Below, piece by piece: positions 1 to 9,519 of a stretch of DNA of 64,000 nt. The notes beneath the pieces were generated by a model, which did no database searches, had not been told where the DNA came from, and worked only from the letters and a program-made list of their open reading frames with translations. A program made the position numbers and the translations under genes. Position 1 is the first letter of the stretch; each line of letters starts with the position of its first letter. The stretch is taken from contig NZ_AHCB03000005.1 in the NCBI RefSeq assembly GCF_000238335.3, positions 682,001 through 746,000 of the forward strand, given 5' to 3'. This DNA is from Pseudoalteromonas marina (GTDB taxonomy: Bacteria; Pseudomonadota; Gammaproteobacteria; Enterobacterales; Alteromonadaceae).

Positions 1-1
1 T

Positions 2-1324
2 GCCCAAGCTGCAGGTACGCTGGGCACTATTTTATTGTTAGTGACTATTTTTGGTGTAGTGGCTTCGCCGGTTATCGCCGCTTTATTTGGTACCGGCTGG
101 TTTATTGATTGGTGGCAAGGCGGCCCCAATGCAGAAAAGTTTGAGCTGGCCAGTTCGTTATTAAAATTTACCTTTCCGTATTTGTTGTTTGTAAGTTTAG
201 TCGCGCTGAGCGGTGCGGTAATGAATGTTTACAACCGTTTTGCCGTTGCCGCATTTACTCCTGTGTTACTCAATATATCAATAATCACCTGTGCTATTTT
301 TTTACATGATAAGTTTAGTGTTGGTGCATATGCTCTCGCTATAGGTGTATTTGTTGGTGGCATTGTTCAGTTGTTATTTCAATTACCTTTTTTATTACGC
401 GCTAAAATGTTGGCTCGCCCGCGCTGGGCTTGGCATGACGAAAACGTAAAAAAAGTGCGTAAGCTTATGCTGCCCGCATTGTTTGGCGTATCGATAAGCC
501 AAATTAATTTATTACTAGATACTATGATTGCCTCATTACTGATGACAGGTTCTATAGCATGGCTTTATTACTCAGACAGGCTAATAGAGTTTCCGCTTGG
601 TTTATTTGGGATTGGTATAGCCACTGTCATTTTACCGGCGCTTTCTAAATTGCACAGCAGTAAAAAATTGAGCGATTTTCAGCATACGTTAGATTGGGGA
701 GTTCGCTTTGTAATATTTTTAGGTATACCAGCAATGGTTGGCTTAATGATAATAAGCCCACTTATAATTACGGTCCTATTCGATCATGGTGCCTTTAAAG
801 AGGACAGTGTTGATCATGTAGAAGCGGTAAGTTTAGGTGTTGTAGCTTACTCTGTTGGGTTAGTTAGTTTTATGTTGATTAAAGTGCTCGCGCCTGGGTT
901 TTATTCACGTCAAGATACTAAAACGCCCGTACGCATTGGTATTATAACCCTTGTGCTAAATATGGTATGTAATATTATGTTAGCCCCTTTTATAGGTTAC
1001 TTAGGGTTAGCACTCGCTACATCAATGTCAGCCAGTTGTAATGCATTTTTACTTTATAGGCAGCTAAAAAAAGAAAATGTTTATCAGTTTTCTTCTATGA
1101 GTTTGCGTTTCACTATCAAGTGTATTGTTGCAAGTTTAGTCATGGGCTGTGTTACATGGTATGTAAGTAGTTACTATTTCTGGGCCTCGTGGGCTTTCGC
1201 ACAACAAGTTATATTATTAATTGCCCTTGTTGTATTAGCAGGAGTTAGCTACTTTGCAATGCTCTTTTTAATGGGTGTAAGACTAAATACGATAAAAAGT
1301 GTAGCAATTACTGAATCAAACTAA
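2..1324 (+). CDS. murJ: Lipid II flippase MurJ, 5' end missing
   Basis: This inner-membrane protein of the MOP superfamily flips lipid II outward for peptidoglycan synthesis. About 440 residues are visible, against a usual 510-520, so the first 70-80 residues lie outside the window. The frame is open from base 2, and the ATG at 35 is internal. The sequence is a string of hydrophobic helices with short charged loops. It carries MurJ-type stretches such as RLIEFPLGLFGIGIATVILP and a Lys/Arg-rich cytoplasmic loop. It is followed after 83 bases by ribF, the order seen in many gammaproteobacteria. The family call is firm; only the start is unknown. Confidence 0.95.
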   Translation, partial: AQAAGTLGTILLLVTIFGVVASPVIAALFGTGWFIDWWQGGPNAEKFELASSLLKFTFPYLLFVSLVALSGAVMNVYNRFAVAAFTPVLLNISIITCAIFLHDKFSVGAYALAIGVFVGGIVQLLFQLPFLLRAKMLARPRWAWHDENVKKVRKLMLPALFGVSISQINLLLDTMIASLLMTGSIAWLYYSDRLIEFPLGLFGIGIATVILPALSKLHSSKKLSDFQHTLDWGVRFVIFLGIPAMVGLMIISPLIITVLFDHGAFKEDSVDHVEAVSLGVVAYSVGLVSFMLIKVLAPGFYSRQDTKTPVRIGIITLVLNMVCNIMLAPFIGYLGLALATSMSASCNAFLLYRQLKKENVYQFSSMSLRFTIKCIVASLVMGCVTWYVSSYYFWASWAFAQQVILLIALVVLAGVSYFAMLFLMGVRLNTIKSVAITESN

Positions 1325-1407
1325 AAAAAAGATTATAATCGGCAGCCTTGTGGCTTTTCCTTGATATAAGTCGTGATAATACTTGCTGAAAAAAGGCTTT
1401 AGGTGGC

Positions 1408-2358
1408 ATGGAGTTAATTAGAGGTATACACAATATTCGCCCACACCATTTTGGGTGTGTGTTAACTATTGGTAATTTTGACGGCGTTCACTTAGGTCAT
1501 GCGCAAGTATTAAAAGGCTTGTTAGCCGACGCAAAAGCACACAATTTACCCAGTACGGTGTTGTTGTTTGAGCCTCAACCTCAAGAGTTTTTTGCAAAAA
1601 ATAATGCCCCAGCAAGGTTAACTCGCTTACGCGACAAGTTACGTTTATTAAGTGATTTAGGCATTGAACGTGTAATTTGTATTAGCTTTAATCAGCGGTT
1701 TGCAAATATGCATGCAGAACAGTTTGTAAACGAGATACTAATAAAAAAACTCGGTGTTAAAGCGTTAACGGTGGGTGACGACTTTAGATTTGGCCAACAA
1801 CGTAAAGGTAATTTTAATTTACTTGTAAATATGGGTAAACAAGCAGGCATGGATGTACAAAGCACTGCGAGTTTTCATCAGTTAAATGCTAGAGTAAGTA
1901 GCACGTTAATACGTGAGGCATTGGCATGTGGTAACTTAGCCGATGCAAAAGTGATGCTTGGTCATAATTATGCGATTTCTGGGCGTGTTATACACGGTTG
2001 GAAACGAGGCCGTGAACTTGGCTTTAGAACTGCAAATATAGCGCTAAAGCGCCAAGTTTGCCCCGTGAATGGGGTATTTGCTGTGCAAGCGACTATTGCA
2101 GGGAAACAGGTTTTTGGGGTTGCTAATATAGGCAATAAACCCACATTTAATGGGACACGTGCACTTCTGGAAGTTCATCTTTTTGACTTTGCACAAGACA
2201 TTTACGGACAATTTATGCACGTTGAGTTGATACAAAAACTCCGCGATGAAAAAAAATTCGAGACATTAACACAATTAACGGCGCAAATAGCAACAGACGT
2301 TGCCGCCGCTAAACAGTGTTTTGGTTTAAATCAGGTAGCCGATAGAGACGGAATGTAG
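1408..2358 (+). CDS. ribF: Bifunctional riboflavin kinase / FAD synthetase
   Basis: RibF phosphorylates riboflavin to FMN and adenylylates FMN to FAD in the cytoplasm. The N-terminal nucleotidyltransferase domain (about residues 15-165) has the TIGNFDGVHLGH signature. The C-terminal flavokinase domain (about 185-305) has GRELGFRTANI and NIGNKPTFNG. At 316 residues it has the normal length. The start MELIRGIHN matches the family N-terminus. It is preceded by AGGTGG only one base away and by AAAAGG about 11 bases away, so the true Shine-Dalgarno is unclear. It ends five bases before ileS and belongs to the ribF-ileS-lspA-fkpB-ispH operon. Confidence 0.97.
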   Translation: MELIRGIHNIRPHHFGCVLTIGNFDGVHLGHAQVLKGLLADAKAHNLPSTVLLFEPQPQEFFAKNNAPARLTRLRDKLRLLSDLGIERVICISFNQRFANMHAEQFVNEILIKKLGVKALTVGDDFRFGQQRKGNFNLLVNMGKQAGMDVQSTASFHQLNARVSSTLIREALACGNLADAKVMLGHNYAISGRVIHGWKRGRELGFRTANIALKRQVCPVNGVFAVQATIAGKQVFGVANIGNKPTFNGTRALLEVHLFDFAQDIYGQFMHVELIQKLRDEKKFETLTQLTAQIATDVAAAKQCFGLNQVADRDGM

Positions 2359-2363
2359 GATAA

Positions 2364-5192
2364 ATGAGCGACTATAAACATACTTTGAACTTACCGGAAA
2401 CACCGTTTCCAATGCGTGGCAATTTGGCACAACGTGAACCAAAAATGCTAAAAGCATGGTATGAAGACGACCTATACGGTCAAATCCGCAGCGCTAAAAA
2501 GGGCAAAAAAACCTTTATTTTGCATGACGGTCCTCCATATGCGAATGGCGACATTCACTTAGGTCACTCAGTAAATAAAATTTTAAAAGACATTATTGTA
2601 AAGTCTAAAACCTTATCAGATTTCGACTCACCATATATTCCAGGTTGGGACTGTCACGGTTTACCAATCGAGCTAATGGTTGAGAAAAAAGTAGGTAAGC
2701 CTGGCGTTAAAGTAACTGCGAGCGAGTTTCGCGAAAAATGCCGCGCTTATGCTAAAAAGCAAGTTGAAGGTCAAAAAGTAGACTTTAAACGTTTAGGTGT
2801 GTTTGCCGATTGGGACAAGCCATACCTAACAATGAATTTTGATTTTGAAGCGAATGCAATTCGTGTACTTGGTCGTATTATTAAAAATGGTCACCTACAC
2901 AAAGGTGCAAAGCCTGTGCACTGGTGTACTGATTGTGGCTCTGCATTAGCTGAGGCTGAAGTTGAGTATCAAGATAAACAGTCGCCAGCCATTGATGTGC
3001 GTTTTATTTTTGCTGACCAGGACGCCGTAGTTAATGCATTTGATATGGCACAAGGGCATAAAGGTAAAGGTAGTGTAGGTACTGTAATATGGACTACAAC
3101 ACCATGGACGCTTCCAGCAAACCGTGCAGTAGCCGTGCATGCTGAGTTAGAATATGCATTAGTACAAGTTGAAGATGAAGGCGCTGAGCAGCGTTTAATT
3201 TTAGGTTCAGAGCTTGTAAAAGATGCTATGGATCGTTTTGGTTTTAATCATTACCATGTTTTAGGTTACGTAAAAGGTGCTGCACTTGAAAACTTGCAAG
3301 TAGCGCATCCTTTTTATGACTTTAATGTACCGGTAATTGTTGCAGAACACGTAACTACGGACTCAGGTACTGGCGTGGTGCATACAGCACCGGGTCATGG
3401 TCAAGAAGATTTCGTGGCAGGCTTAAACTATAACCTAGAAGTTGCTAACCCAGTTGGCGCTAACGGTGTGTACTTGCCTGATACAGAATTATTTGCAGGC
3501 CAGCACGTATTTAAAGCAAACGCGAGCGTAATTGAAGTATTAAAAGAGCGTGGCGCTTTAGTGCATCACCATGCGCTTACTCATAGTTACCCACATTGCT
3601 GGCGTCATAAAACCCCTATTATTTTCCGTGCTACGCCACAATGGTTTGTTAGCATGGATCAGGCTAACTTACGTAAAGATTCACTTGCTGAAATTAAAAA
3701 TACGCAGTGGTTACCAGAGTGGGGTGAAAGCCGTATTGCAAACATGGTCGAAGGTCGCCCAGATTGGTGTATTTCTCGCCAACGTACTTGGGGTGTACCC
3801 ATTGCTTTATTTGTTGACAAAGACACCGGTGCATTACACCCAAATACCCAAGCGCTTATTGAGCAAGCTGCCGCATTAGTAGAAAAATCAGGTATACAGG
3901 CATGGTATGACTTAGAGCCAGAAACACTATTAGGCGAAGAAGACGCTAAACAATACATGAAAGTGCAAGATACACTCGATGTATGGTTTGACTCAGGCGT
4001 GTCGCATGCGTGTGTTGTTGATGCTCGTGAAGAATTAGTAGGTCCAGCAGATTTATATCTGGAAGGGTCGGATCAACACCGTGGTTGGTTTATGTCGTCG
4101 ATGATGACATCGGTTGCAATTAATGGTCATGCCCCTTATAAACAAGTGCTTACGCATGGCTTTACCGTTGATGAAAACGGCAGAAAAATGTCTAAGTCAT
4201 TGGGTAACGTTATCTCTCCGCAAAACGTTATGAATAAGTTGGGTGCTGACATTTTACGTTTATGGGTCGCGTCTACCGACTACACGGCTGAAATGACTGT
4301 ATCGGATGAAATATTTAAACGCTCTGCAGATCGCTACCGCCGTATTCGTAACACAAGCCGTTACTTATTAGCTAACTTAAATGGTTTTGATCCTAAAACA
4401 GATCAGGTTGCTGTTGACGATATGGTTGAGCTTGATAAGTGGATTGTTGGCCGTGCTGCACAGCTTCAGGACGAAATTTTAGCCGCTTACGATAGCTACC
4501 AAATGCTATTAGTTACGCAAAAGCTAATGAACTTCTGTACGGGTGAGCTTGGTTCGTTCTATTTAGATGTAATTAAAGACCGTCAGTACACAGCTAAGAG
4601 CGACAGCCATGCACGCCGTTCTTGTCAAACTGCGCTTTACCACATTGCGGAAGCAATGACGCGTTGGATGGCACCAATTATGAGCTTTACAGCACAAGAA
4701 ATTTGGGAAGCTTTACCTGGAGAACGTAGCGATTACGTATTTACATCAGTATGGTATGAAGGTTTACAAGCACCAACAAGTACCCAGTTTAGTAATGATG
4801 ACTGGCAAGCAATTTTAAATGTACGTGACGAAGTGAACCGTTTATTAGAAGCGGCACGTAAAGAAGAAGTTATTGGTGCGGCTCTTCAAGCTACAGTTAA
4901 TTTATTTGCGGGCGAAGAGCTGGCAAACAAATTAACAGCATTGGGTGATGAGCTGCGTTTTGTACTGCTAACGTCAGCTGTTAATGTAGCGCATGTTGAT
5001 AGCCAGCCTGCAGATACGCAAGAAACAGAAATTGAAGGTTTGTACATTAGTGTTGCAGCAACAGATGCCGCCAAATGTGAACGTTGTTGGCATTACAGCG
5101 ACGATGTAGGCATTGAGCCTGCTCACCCAGAAATTTGCGGTCGTTGTGTTAGTAATGTTGATGGCGAAGGCGAAAAGCGTCAATTCGCTTAG
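2364..5192 (+). CDS. ileS: Isoleucyl-tRNA synthetase
   Basis: IleS charges tRNA-Ile. It is a class Ia enzyme with a CP1 editing domain. The HIGH motif is visible at about residues 55-69 ([15 protein letters not shown]), and KMSKS lies at residues 608-612. The editing domain contains a [17 protein letters not shown] stretch. The C-terminus has a four-cysteine zinc site (CERCWHY and CGRC) typical of the bacterial type-1 enzyme. Length, 942 residues, is normal. Its stop overlaps the ribosome binding site of lspA, suggesting translational coupling. The type-1 form is the mupirocin-sensitive class by family knowledge; sensitivity is not tested here. Confidence 0.98.
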   Translation: MSDYKHTLNLPETPFPMRGNLAQREPKMLKAWYEDDLYGQIRSAKKGKKTFILHDGPPYANGDIHLGHSVNKILKDIIVKSKTLSDFDSPYIPGWDCHGLPIELMVEKKVGKPGVKVTASEFREKCRAYAKKQVEGQKVDFKRLGVFADWDKPYLTMNFDFEANAIRVLGRIIKNGHLHKGAKPVHWCTDCGSALAEAEVEYQDKQSPAIDVRFIFADQDAVVNAFDMAQGHKGKGSVGTVIWTTTPWTLPANRAVAVHAELEYALVQVEDEGAEQRLILGSELVKDAMDRFGFNHYHVLGYVKGAALENLQVAHPFYDFNVPVIVAEHVTTDSGTGVVHTAPGHGQEDFVAGLNYNLEVANPVGANGVYLPDTELFAGQHVFKANASVIEVLKERGALVHHHALTHSYPHCWRHKTPIIFRATPQWFVSMDQANLRKDSLAEIKNTQWLPEWGESRIANMVEGRPDWCISRQRTWGVPIALFVDKDTGALHPNTQALIEQAAALVEKSGIQAWYDLEPETLLGEEDAKQYMKVQDTLDVWFDSGVSHACVVDAREELVGPADLYLEGSDQHRGWFMSSMMTSVAINGHAPYKQVLTHGFTVDENGRKMSKSLGNVISPQNVMNKLGADILRLWVASTDYTAEMTVSDEIFKRSADRYRRIRNTSRYLLANLNGFDPKTDQVAVDDMVELDKWIVGRAAQLQDEILAAYDSYQMLLVTQKLMNFCTGELGSFYLDVIKDRQYTAKSDSHARRSCQTALYHIAEAMTRWMAPIMSFTAQEIWEALPGERSDYVFTSVWYEGLQAPTSTQFSNDDWQAILNVRDEVNRLLEAARKEEVIGAALQATVNLFAGEELANKLTALGDELRFVLLTSAVNVAHVDSQPADTQETEIEGLYISVAATDAAKCERCWHYSDDVGIEPAHPEICGRCVSNVDGEGEKRQFA

Positions 5193-5204
5193 GGGATGTT
5201 TTTA

Positions 5205-5705
5205 GTGAGCAAACTAGCCCAAAAAAGTGGTTTAGTGTGGTTATGGTTGAGTCTATTGCTTTTAGCAATAGACTTTGCCAGTAAAACACTTGTTGTAAAT
5301 ACTATGGCTTATAGCGAGTCTATTAATTTACTACCTGTTTTTAGTATTACCTATGTGCATAACTATGGTGCTGCTTATAGTTTTTTAAGTGATGCTGGTG
5401 GTTGGCAACGTTGGTTTTTAAGCGCAATTGCAATTGCTATAAGTGCCTTATTGGTGTGGTGGCTAAAAAGATTACCCGCAACTAATAAAGTGTTATGTGG
5501 TGCTTACTCGTTAGTGCTTGCTGGCGCTATTGGTAACTTATACGACCGTATTGCTTACGGTTATGTAATTGACTTTATTCACGTATTTTATGAAGACTCA
5601 CATTTTCCAGTATTTAACTTTGCTGACTGTGCTATTTGTGTAGGCGCGGCATTGTTATTATTTGACGCCTTTACAGGTGAGAGTCCGAAGGAGCATAAAG
5701 CATGA
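5205..5705 (+). CDS. lspA: Lipoprotein signal peptidase (signal peptidase II)
   Basis: This integral inner-membrane aspartic protease removes the signal peptide from diacylglyceryl-prolipoproteins. Four hydrophobic helices are visible. The two catalytic aspartates sit in NLYDRIAYGYVIDF and FNFADCAI. I place the start at GTG 5205 (MSKLAQKSGLVWLWL), because AGGGG at 5191-5195 is nine bases upstream. The in-frame ATG at 5196 touches that site with no spacing. The GTG start also matches the MSxx...LRWLWL beginning of known LspA. Its end overlaps fkpB by four bases (ATGA). Several lipoproteins in this window (BamD and those at 25465 and 55973) would be its substrates. Confidence 0.95.
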   Translation: MSKLAQKSGLVWLWLSLLLLAIDFASKTLVVNTMAYSESINLLPVFSITYVHNYGAAYSFLSDAGGWQRWFLSAIAIAISALLVWWLKRLPATNKVLCGAYSLVLAGAIGNLYDRIAYGYVIDFIHVFYEDSHFPVFNFADCAICVGAALLLFDAFTGESPKEHKA

Positions 5706-6142
5706 GCCAAGCTGTAATTGGTGAAAACTCGCAAGTTATTTTTCATTTTTCTATAAAACTTGAAGATGGCTCTGCCGCTGATTCAACTAAAGTGCACAAC
5801 AAACCTGCAAAGTTAACAATGGGCGATGGCAGCTTAACGGCAAATTTTGAGAAGTGCCTATTAGGTCTAAGCGCAGGTGAAAGTAAAACCTTTGAATTAG
5901 AACCTGAAGATGCATTTGGTCAGCCAAACCCAGATAACATTTATTATGTTGATCGTAGTAAATTTGGCGCAGAAACACCTGCGAAAGTAGGTGCTATTAT
6001 TGCGTTTACTCAACCTGATGGTACAGAGCTTCCGGGCTTAGTGCGGGAAGTGCAGGGTGAGTCGGTTACTATTGATTTTAACCATCCGCTATCTGGCCAG
6101 CGTTTAACATTTGAAGTTGATATTATTGAGGTAAAAGGCTAA
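5702..6142 (+). CDS. fkpB: FKBP-type peptidyl-prolyl cis-trans isomerase (SlpA/FkpB type)
   Basis: This is a small cytoplasmic FKBP with chaperone activity. Its 146 residues include an FKBP core interrupted by an insert-in-flap domain, as in SlpA. Visible signatures are the opening [19 protein letters not shown], the mid-region [21 protein letters not shown], and the end [20 protein letters not shown]. It overlaps lspA by four bases upstream and ispH by one base (TAATG) downstream, so it is in a coupled operon. The lspA-fkpB-ispH order is the standard gammaproteobacterial arrangement and supports the call. Confidence 0.95.
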   Translation: MSQAVIGENSQVIFHFSIKLEDGSAADSTKVHNKPAKLTMGDGSLTANFEKCLLGLSAGESKTFELEPEDAFGQPNPDNIYYVDRSKFGAETPAKVGAIIAFTQPDGTELPGLVREVQGESVTIDFNHPLSGQRLTFEVDIIEVKG

Positions 6143-7071
6143 TGGATATTTTATTAGCTAATCCACGTGGCTTCTGCGCAGGCGTTGATAGAGCAATTAG
6201 CATAGTAGAGCGCGCTTTAGATATTTTTGAAAAGCCAATTTACGTACGTCATGAAGTTGTTCATAACAAATATGTTGTTGACGGCTTAAAGAACCGGGGC
6301 GCAGTGTTTGTAGAAGAATTACACCAAGTACCAGACGACAGCATTGTTATTTTTAGTGCGCATGGTGTATCTCAAGCGGTACGCTCTGAAGCCAAGCGCA
6401 GAGAGTTAAAAGTATTTGATGCGACTTGTCCACTTGTAACTAAAGTACATATGGAAGTAACCCGCGCAAGCCGTAAGGGTATAGAATGTATTTTAATTGG
6501 CCATCATGGTCACCCAGAGGTTGAAGGCACCATGGGGCAATACGACAATGATGCTGGCGGTATTTATTTAGTAGAAACCGTAGACGATGTTATTGCGCTT
6601 AATGTTAAAGATGCAAAAAACTTATTTTATTGTAGTCAAACAACGCTCTCTGTTGATGACACTGCTGATGTAATAGATGCATTACGAGAAAAATTTCCTG
6701 CAATTGACGGCCCGCGTAAAGATGATATTTGTTACGCGACTCAAAATCGCCAAGATGCTGTTCGCGACCTAGCTGATAAGGTTGATGTATTATTAGTTGT
6801 TGGTGCGAAAAATAGCTCAAACTCAAATCGCTTGCGTGAACTTGCAGATAAAATGGGTACAACCGCTTACTTAATTGACGATGCTACTGATGTACAGGAG
6901 CAGTGGGTTTCAAGCGCTAATTCAGTAGGGGTTACGGCTGGTGCGTCAGCACCTGAAGTGCTTGTTCAGCAGGTAATAAGTCGTTTAAAAGAGTTGGGTG
7001 GCACACAAGTTGTAGAAAACCCAGGTGAAGAAGAAAATATCGTATTTGCTGTTCCTGTGGAGCTGCGTTAA
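6142..7071 (+). CDS. ispH: 4-hydroxy-3-methylbut-2-enyl diphosphate reductase
   Basis: IspH (LytB) is the last enzyme of the MEP pathway. It reduces HMBPP to IPP and DMAPP with a 4Fe-4S cluster. The three cluster cysteines are visible in [10 protein letters not shown] (Cys12), [12 protein letters not shown] and [11 protein letters not shown]. The family [14 protein letters not shown] and SSNSNRL stretches are also present. Length, 309 residues, is normal. It is the last gene of the ribF-ispH operon. In Pseudomonas the pilE end of the minor pilin operon abuts lytB/ispH; here a two-component pair and pilV follow instead. Confidence 0.98.
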   Translation: MDILLANPRGFCAGVDRAISIVERALDIFEKPIYVRHEVVHNKYVVDGLKNRGAVFVEELHQVPDDSIVIFSAHGVSQAVRSEAKRRELKVFDATCPLVTKVHMEVTRASRKGIECILIGHHGHPEVEGTMGQYDNDAGGIYLVETVDDVIALNVKDAKNLFYCSQTTLSVDDTADVIDALREKFPAIDGPRKDDICYATQNRQDAVRDLADKVDVLLVVGAKNSSNSNRLRELADKMGTTAYLIDDATDVQEQWVSSANSVGVTAGASAPEVLVQQVISRLKELGGTQVVENPGEEENIVFAVPVELR

Positions 7072-7111
7072 TCTATATAAATTAATTATTTAGATTACAA
7101 GGAGAGCTGTG

Positions 7112-8146
7112 ATGAGCAAAACGCCTCAATCGGATGTATTGCTTTTTTCAGCTCTTTTTAATGAGCGAGGTGTGCTTGCCTCGCTTGTTGTCACTCAAGT
7201 TATTGCGGTTGTTTTAGCATTTGCTCCGCATGCTCAGGGTGATATATGGCTTAGGCTTGGAATAATTAGCCTATTTTTACATTTAATTGTTTTATCAAGT
7301 ACTTCCTCGTTATATATAGCTCGGCACTTTTTACAAAAGCGCACACGTGCTATACAGCTTTCACTTTTTTTTGTTTCTTTTTTATTATTTACCAGCCTAT
7401 TCAGTGTTTTATTTTCGCGCTTTGCGTTTGATATAAATACAACTGAACACCTTATTTATTTTGTTATTCAAAATACTATTATTGTTGCATTTTTAGTTGC
7501 TTTATTTGTGCAGTTTTTGCTTATCTATGCTGAAAAAGAGCAACAAACTAAGGCACTTTCCCGTGCTGAGTTAGACGCTTTGCAAGCACGAATTCGTCCA
7601 CACTTTTTATACAACAGCTTAAATACAGCGGCAGAATTAACGCATCACGATGCCGCGGCTGCAGAGCAAGCTATTTTAGCATTAGCTGCATTGTCACAAG
7701 CGGCAATGCGTTCAGGGCAAAGCGTGTTGTTGAACGATGAGGTAACACTGAGTAAGCAATATATTGCCTTAGAAACTTGGCGCTTTGGTGAGCGGTTAAA
7801 AGTTAATTGGCACATTCCCTCAGATTTACCAGCATTAAATATACCGTGTTTAACACTTCAGCCATTAATTGAAAACGCAGTATGCCACGGTGTTGAAACA
7901 AGTGAAGACGGCGCGACAATAAATGTAGAGCTGCATATCACCACCGGCTATATAACAATGATTGTCTCAAACCCAATTACAGCCTCAAAGGAGCAGACTA
8001 GGCCTAATAATGGAATGGCACTTGATAATATTCGCCAGCGTTTAAATATTTATTATAAAAATAAAGCGCAGCTTACTATTACTAATAGGGATGGCGTATA
8101 CAGGGTGAAAGTCGTTATTCCTAAACATATTGAGAATAGCTTATGA
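7112..8146 (+). CDS. LytS/AlgZ-type sensor histidine kinase
   Basis: This is a membrane sensor kinase of the LytS (HPK8, His_kinase family) type. Roughly the first 150 residues form four to five hydrophobic helices with no large external domain. A short linker and the H-box ARIRPHFLYNSLNT (His near residue 162) follow, then the N-box LTLQPLIENAVCHG. The C-terminal glycine box is degenerate (NNGMALDNIRQRL), as known for AlgZ/FimS proteins. The ATG at 7112 has AGGAGAG five bases upstream; GTG 7109 is an alternative. It overlaps the response regulator by four bases. By family and position I infer that it senses an envelope or surface cue and controls the downstream pilin operon. Confidence 0.85.
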   Translation: MSKTPQSDVLLFSALFNERGVLASLVVTQVIAVVLAFAPHAQGDIWLRLGIISLFLHLIVLSSTSSLYIARHFLQKRTRAIQLSLFFVSFLLFTSLFSVLFSRFAFDINTTEHLIYFVIQNTIIVAFLVALFVQFLLIYAEKEQQTKALSRAELDALQARIRPHFLYNSLNTAAELTHHDAAAAEQAILALAALSQAAMRSGQSVLLNDEVTLSKQYIALETWRFGERLKVNWHIPSDLPALNIPCLTLQPLIENAVCHGVETSEDGATINVELHITTGYITMIVSNPITASKEQTRPNNGMALDNIRQRLNIYYKNKAQLTITNRDGVYRVKVVIPKHIENSL

Positions 8147-8850
8147 ATGTACTGATTGTTGATGATGAACCATTAGCTAGGACGCGATTAAAACGGCTTT
8201 TAGCAGTTGACAAAAGCATAGTGATAAAAGCAGAGGCAGCGAATGGGAATGAAGCGTTAGAGCTTGCTAAAAAGTATAACCCTGATTTAATTTTTTTAGA
8301 TGTCGATATGCCAGGAATGAATGGCTTAGAGGTAGCGCATAAGCTAAACAGAATGCCTTTACCACCCGCTATTGTGTTTGTTACGGCTCACCCAGAGCAT
8401 GCATTAGATGCCCTGCAATTAAGTGCTGCGGGATATCTAGTTAAACCTATTACCGACCAATCTTTAAGTAAAGTGCTAGATCAGCTAGGGCGTTTAAATA
8501 AAGCGCATGTGCAAAAACAGCAATCAGCTAAAATTAGTTACCAGGTGGCAGGGGTTATAAAAAGTGTAGAGCTTGACAGCATTATTTATTTTATCGCGCA
8601 GCAAAAATACACAAACATGGTTTTTGAAGGTGGAGAAGCCTTTATAGAACAGAGCTTAAAACAGTTAGAGCTACTTTACCCCGCCCAGTTGTTACGAATT
8701 CATAGAAATACCTTAGTAAACAAAAGTAAGCTGCTATGTTTGAAAACACAAAATACAGGGGTACATACAATAGAACTTGTTGGTTGCAAAGAGCACTTAG
8801 CTGTAAGCCGACGGGAACTAAAAGCAGTTAAAGATATATTAAATGCCTAG
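8143..8850 (+). CDS. LytTR-family response regulator (AlgR-like)
   Basis: The receiver domain (residues 1-120) has the acidic pair in LIVDDEP, the phosphoacceptor Asp53 in FLDVDMPGMNG, the Thr in FVTAH and the Lys in YLVKPI. A LytTR DNA-binding domain follows (about 135-232), ending LAVSRRELKAVKDIL. Its start overlaps the kinase stop (ATGA), so the two are co-translated partners. In Pseudomonas aeruginosa, AlgR acts on the fimU-pilVWXY1Y2E operon. Here an AlgR-like gene is directly upstream of pilV, with a LytTR-type direct repeat in the gap. Control of the pilin operon by this protein is my inference. Confidence 0.92.
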   Translation: MNVLIVDDEPLARTRLKRLLAVDKSIVIKAEAANGNEALELAKKYNPDLIFLDVDMPGMNGLEVAHKLNRMPLPPAIVFVTAHPEHALDALQLSAAGYLVKPITDQSLSKVLDQLGRLNKAHVQKQQSAKISYQVAGVIKSVELDSIIYFIAQQKYTNMVFEGGEAFIEQSLKQLELLYPAQLLRIHRNTLVNKSKLLCLKTQNTGVHTIELVGCKEHLAVSRRELKAVKDILNA

Positions 8851-8856
8851 CTGTTA

Positions 8857-8886
8857 ACCGTTTATCAACAAATCCTACCGCTTATC
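8857..8886 (+). promoter_or_regulatory. Candidate LytTR binding site (direct repeat) before pilV
   Basis: Two imperfect direct repeats lie in the gap after the AlgR-like gene: ACCGTTTATC at 8857-8866 and ACCGCTTATC at 8877-8886. The start-to-start distance is 20 bases, about two helical turns. The first repeat fits the published LytTR half-site pattern [TA][AC][CA]GTTN[AG][TG] at every position. The second differs by one base. Paired direct repeats two turns apart are the known LytTR binding mode. The assignment to this regulator is inference. Confidence 0.6.
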
Positions 8887-8956
8887 CTAGTAAGTATTGA
8901 ATCTAAATTTTAATGCCATAAACTTACAATCAGACAATTTTTTATTTGGTTTTGGT

Positions 8957-9517
8957 ATGCAATCGTCTCAAACAAAATTTCAAAAAGGCTTCACACTAAT
9001 TGAAGTACTTATTGCATTTATAATTTTAAGTTTTGGCTTATTAGGGGCCGTGGCTTTGCAAGCTAAAGCTAAGCAGGCAAGTTTTGATTCTATGCAGCGA
9101 GCTGCTGCTGTTGCGCTAGGAAACGATATTATTCAACGTATTCGTGCAAATGATACACCGCAATTAGTTGGGCTTTACGCTAAAACATTTAATAGTGAAA
9201 CCTCTACAACAACGTCTCAAACTTGCTTCACAGCAAGCTGCAGTGCAGCGCAAGTTGCAGCTTTAGATTTAGAACAATGGAAACGCGCGATTAGAGCGCG
9301 AGAAAATACAGGCGCCTTAGATGACGCAACTGTGTGTATTAGGCCAACAGCAGTTGGTGGCTCAGGTGGTAAAGCATTTAATTTAGAAGTGATTATTTCA
9401 TGGCAAGGCAGACAAGAATTTACAGCCAATGATGCAACAGCCGCAATTGAGTGTGGCGAATCAGACAAAAAGCGCCGTTTAGTGGTTTTAACTAGTTACA
9501 TTTACCTTAGGAGTTAA
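8957..9517 (+). CDS. pilV: Type IV pilus minor pilin PilV
   Basis: PilV is a minor pilin of the priming complex at the type IV pilus tip. The ATG at 8957 gives an 11-residue class III leader ending QKG, followed by FTLIEVLIAF with the conserved Glu5. It is cleaved and methylated by PilD. A TTG at 8897 is in frame, but it would add 20 residues before the leader and lacks a good binding site. About 186 residues follow from 8957, of PilV size, with a cysteine pair (CFTASC) and later single cysteines. It starts the operon pilV-pilW-pilX-pilY1-pilE; pilW begins two bases after its stop. Confidence 0.9.
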   Translation: MQSSQTKFQKGFTLIEVLIAFIILSFGLLGAVALQAKAKQASFDSMQRAAAVALGNDIIQRIRANDTPQLVGLYAKTFNSETSTTTSQTCFTASCSAAQVAALDLEQWKRAIRARENTGALDDATVCIRPTAVGGSGGKAFNLEVIISWQGRQEFTANDATAAIECGESDKKRRLVVLTSYIYLRS

Positions 9518-9519
9518 GC

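Noticed and set aside
8897..8956. TTG 8897 as the pilV start
   Set aside because: It would make an abnormally long prepilin leader of about 31 residues; ATG 8957 gives 11.
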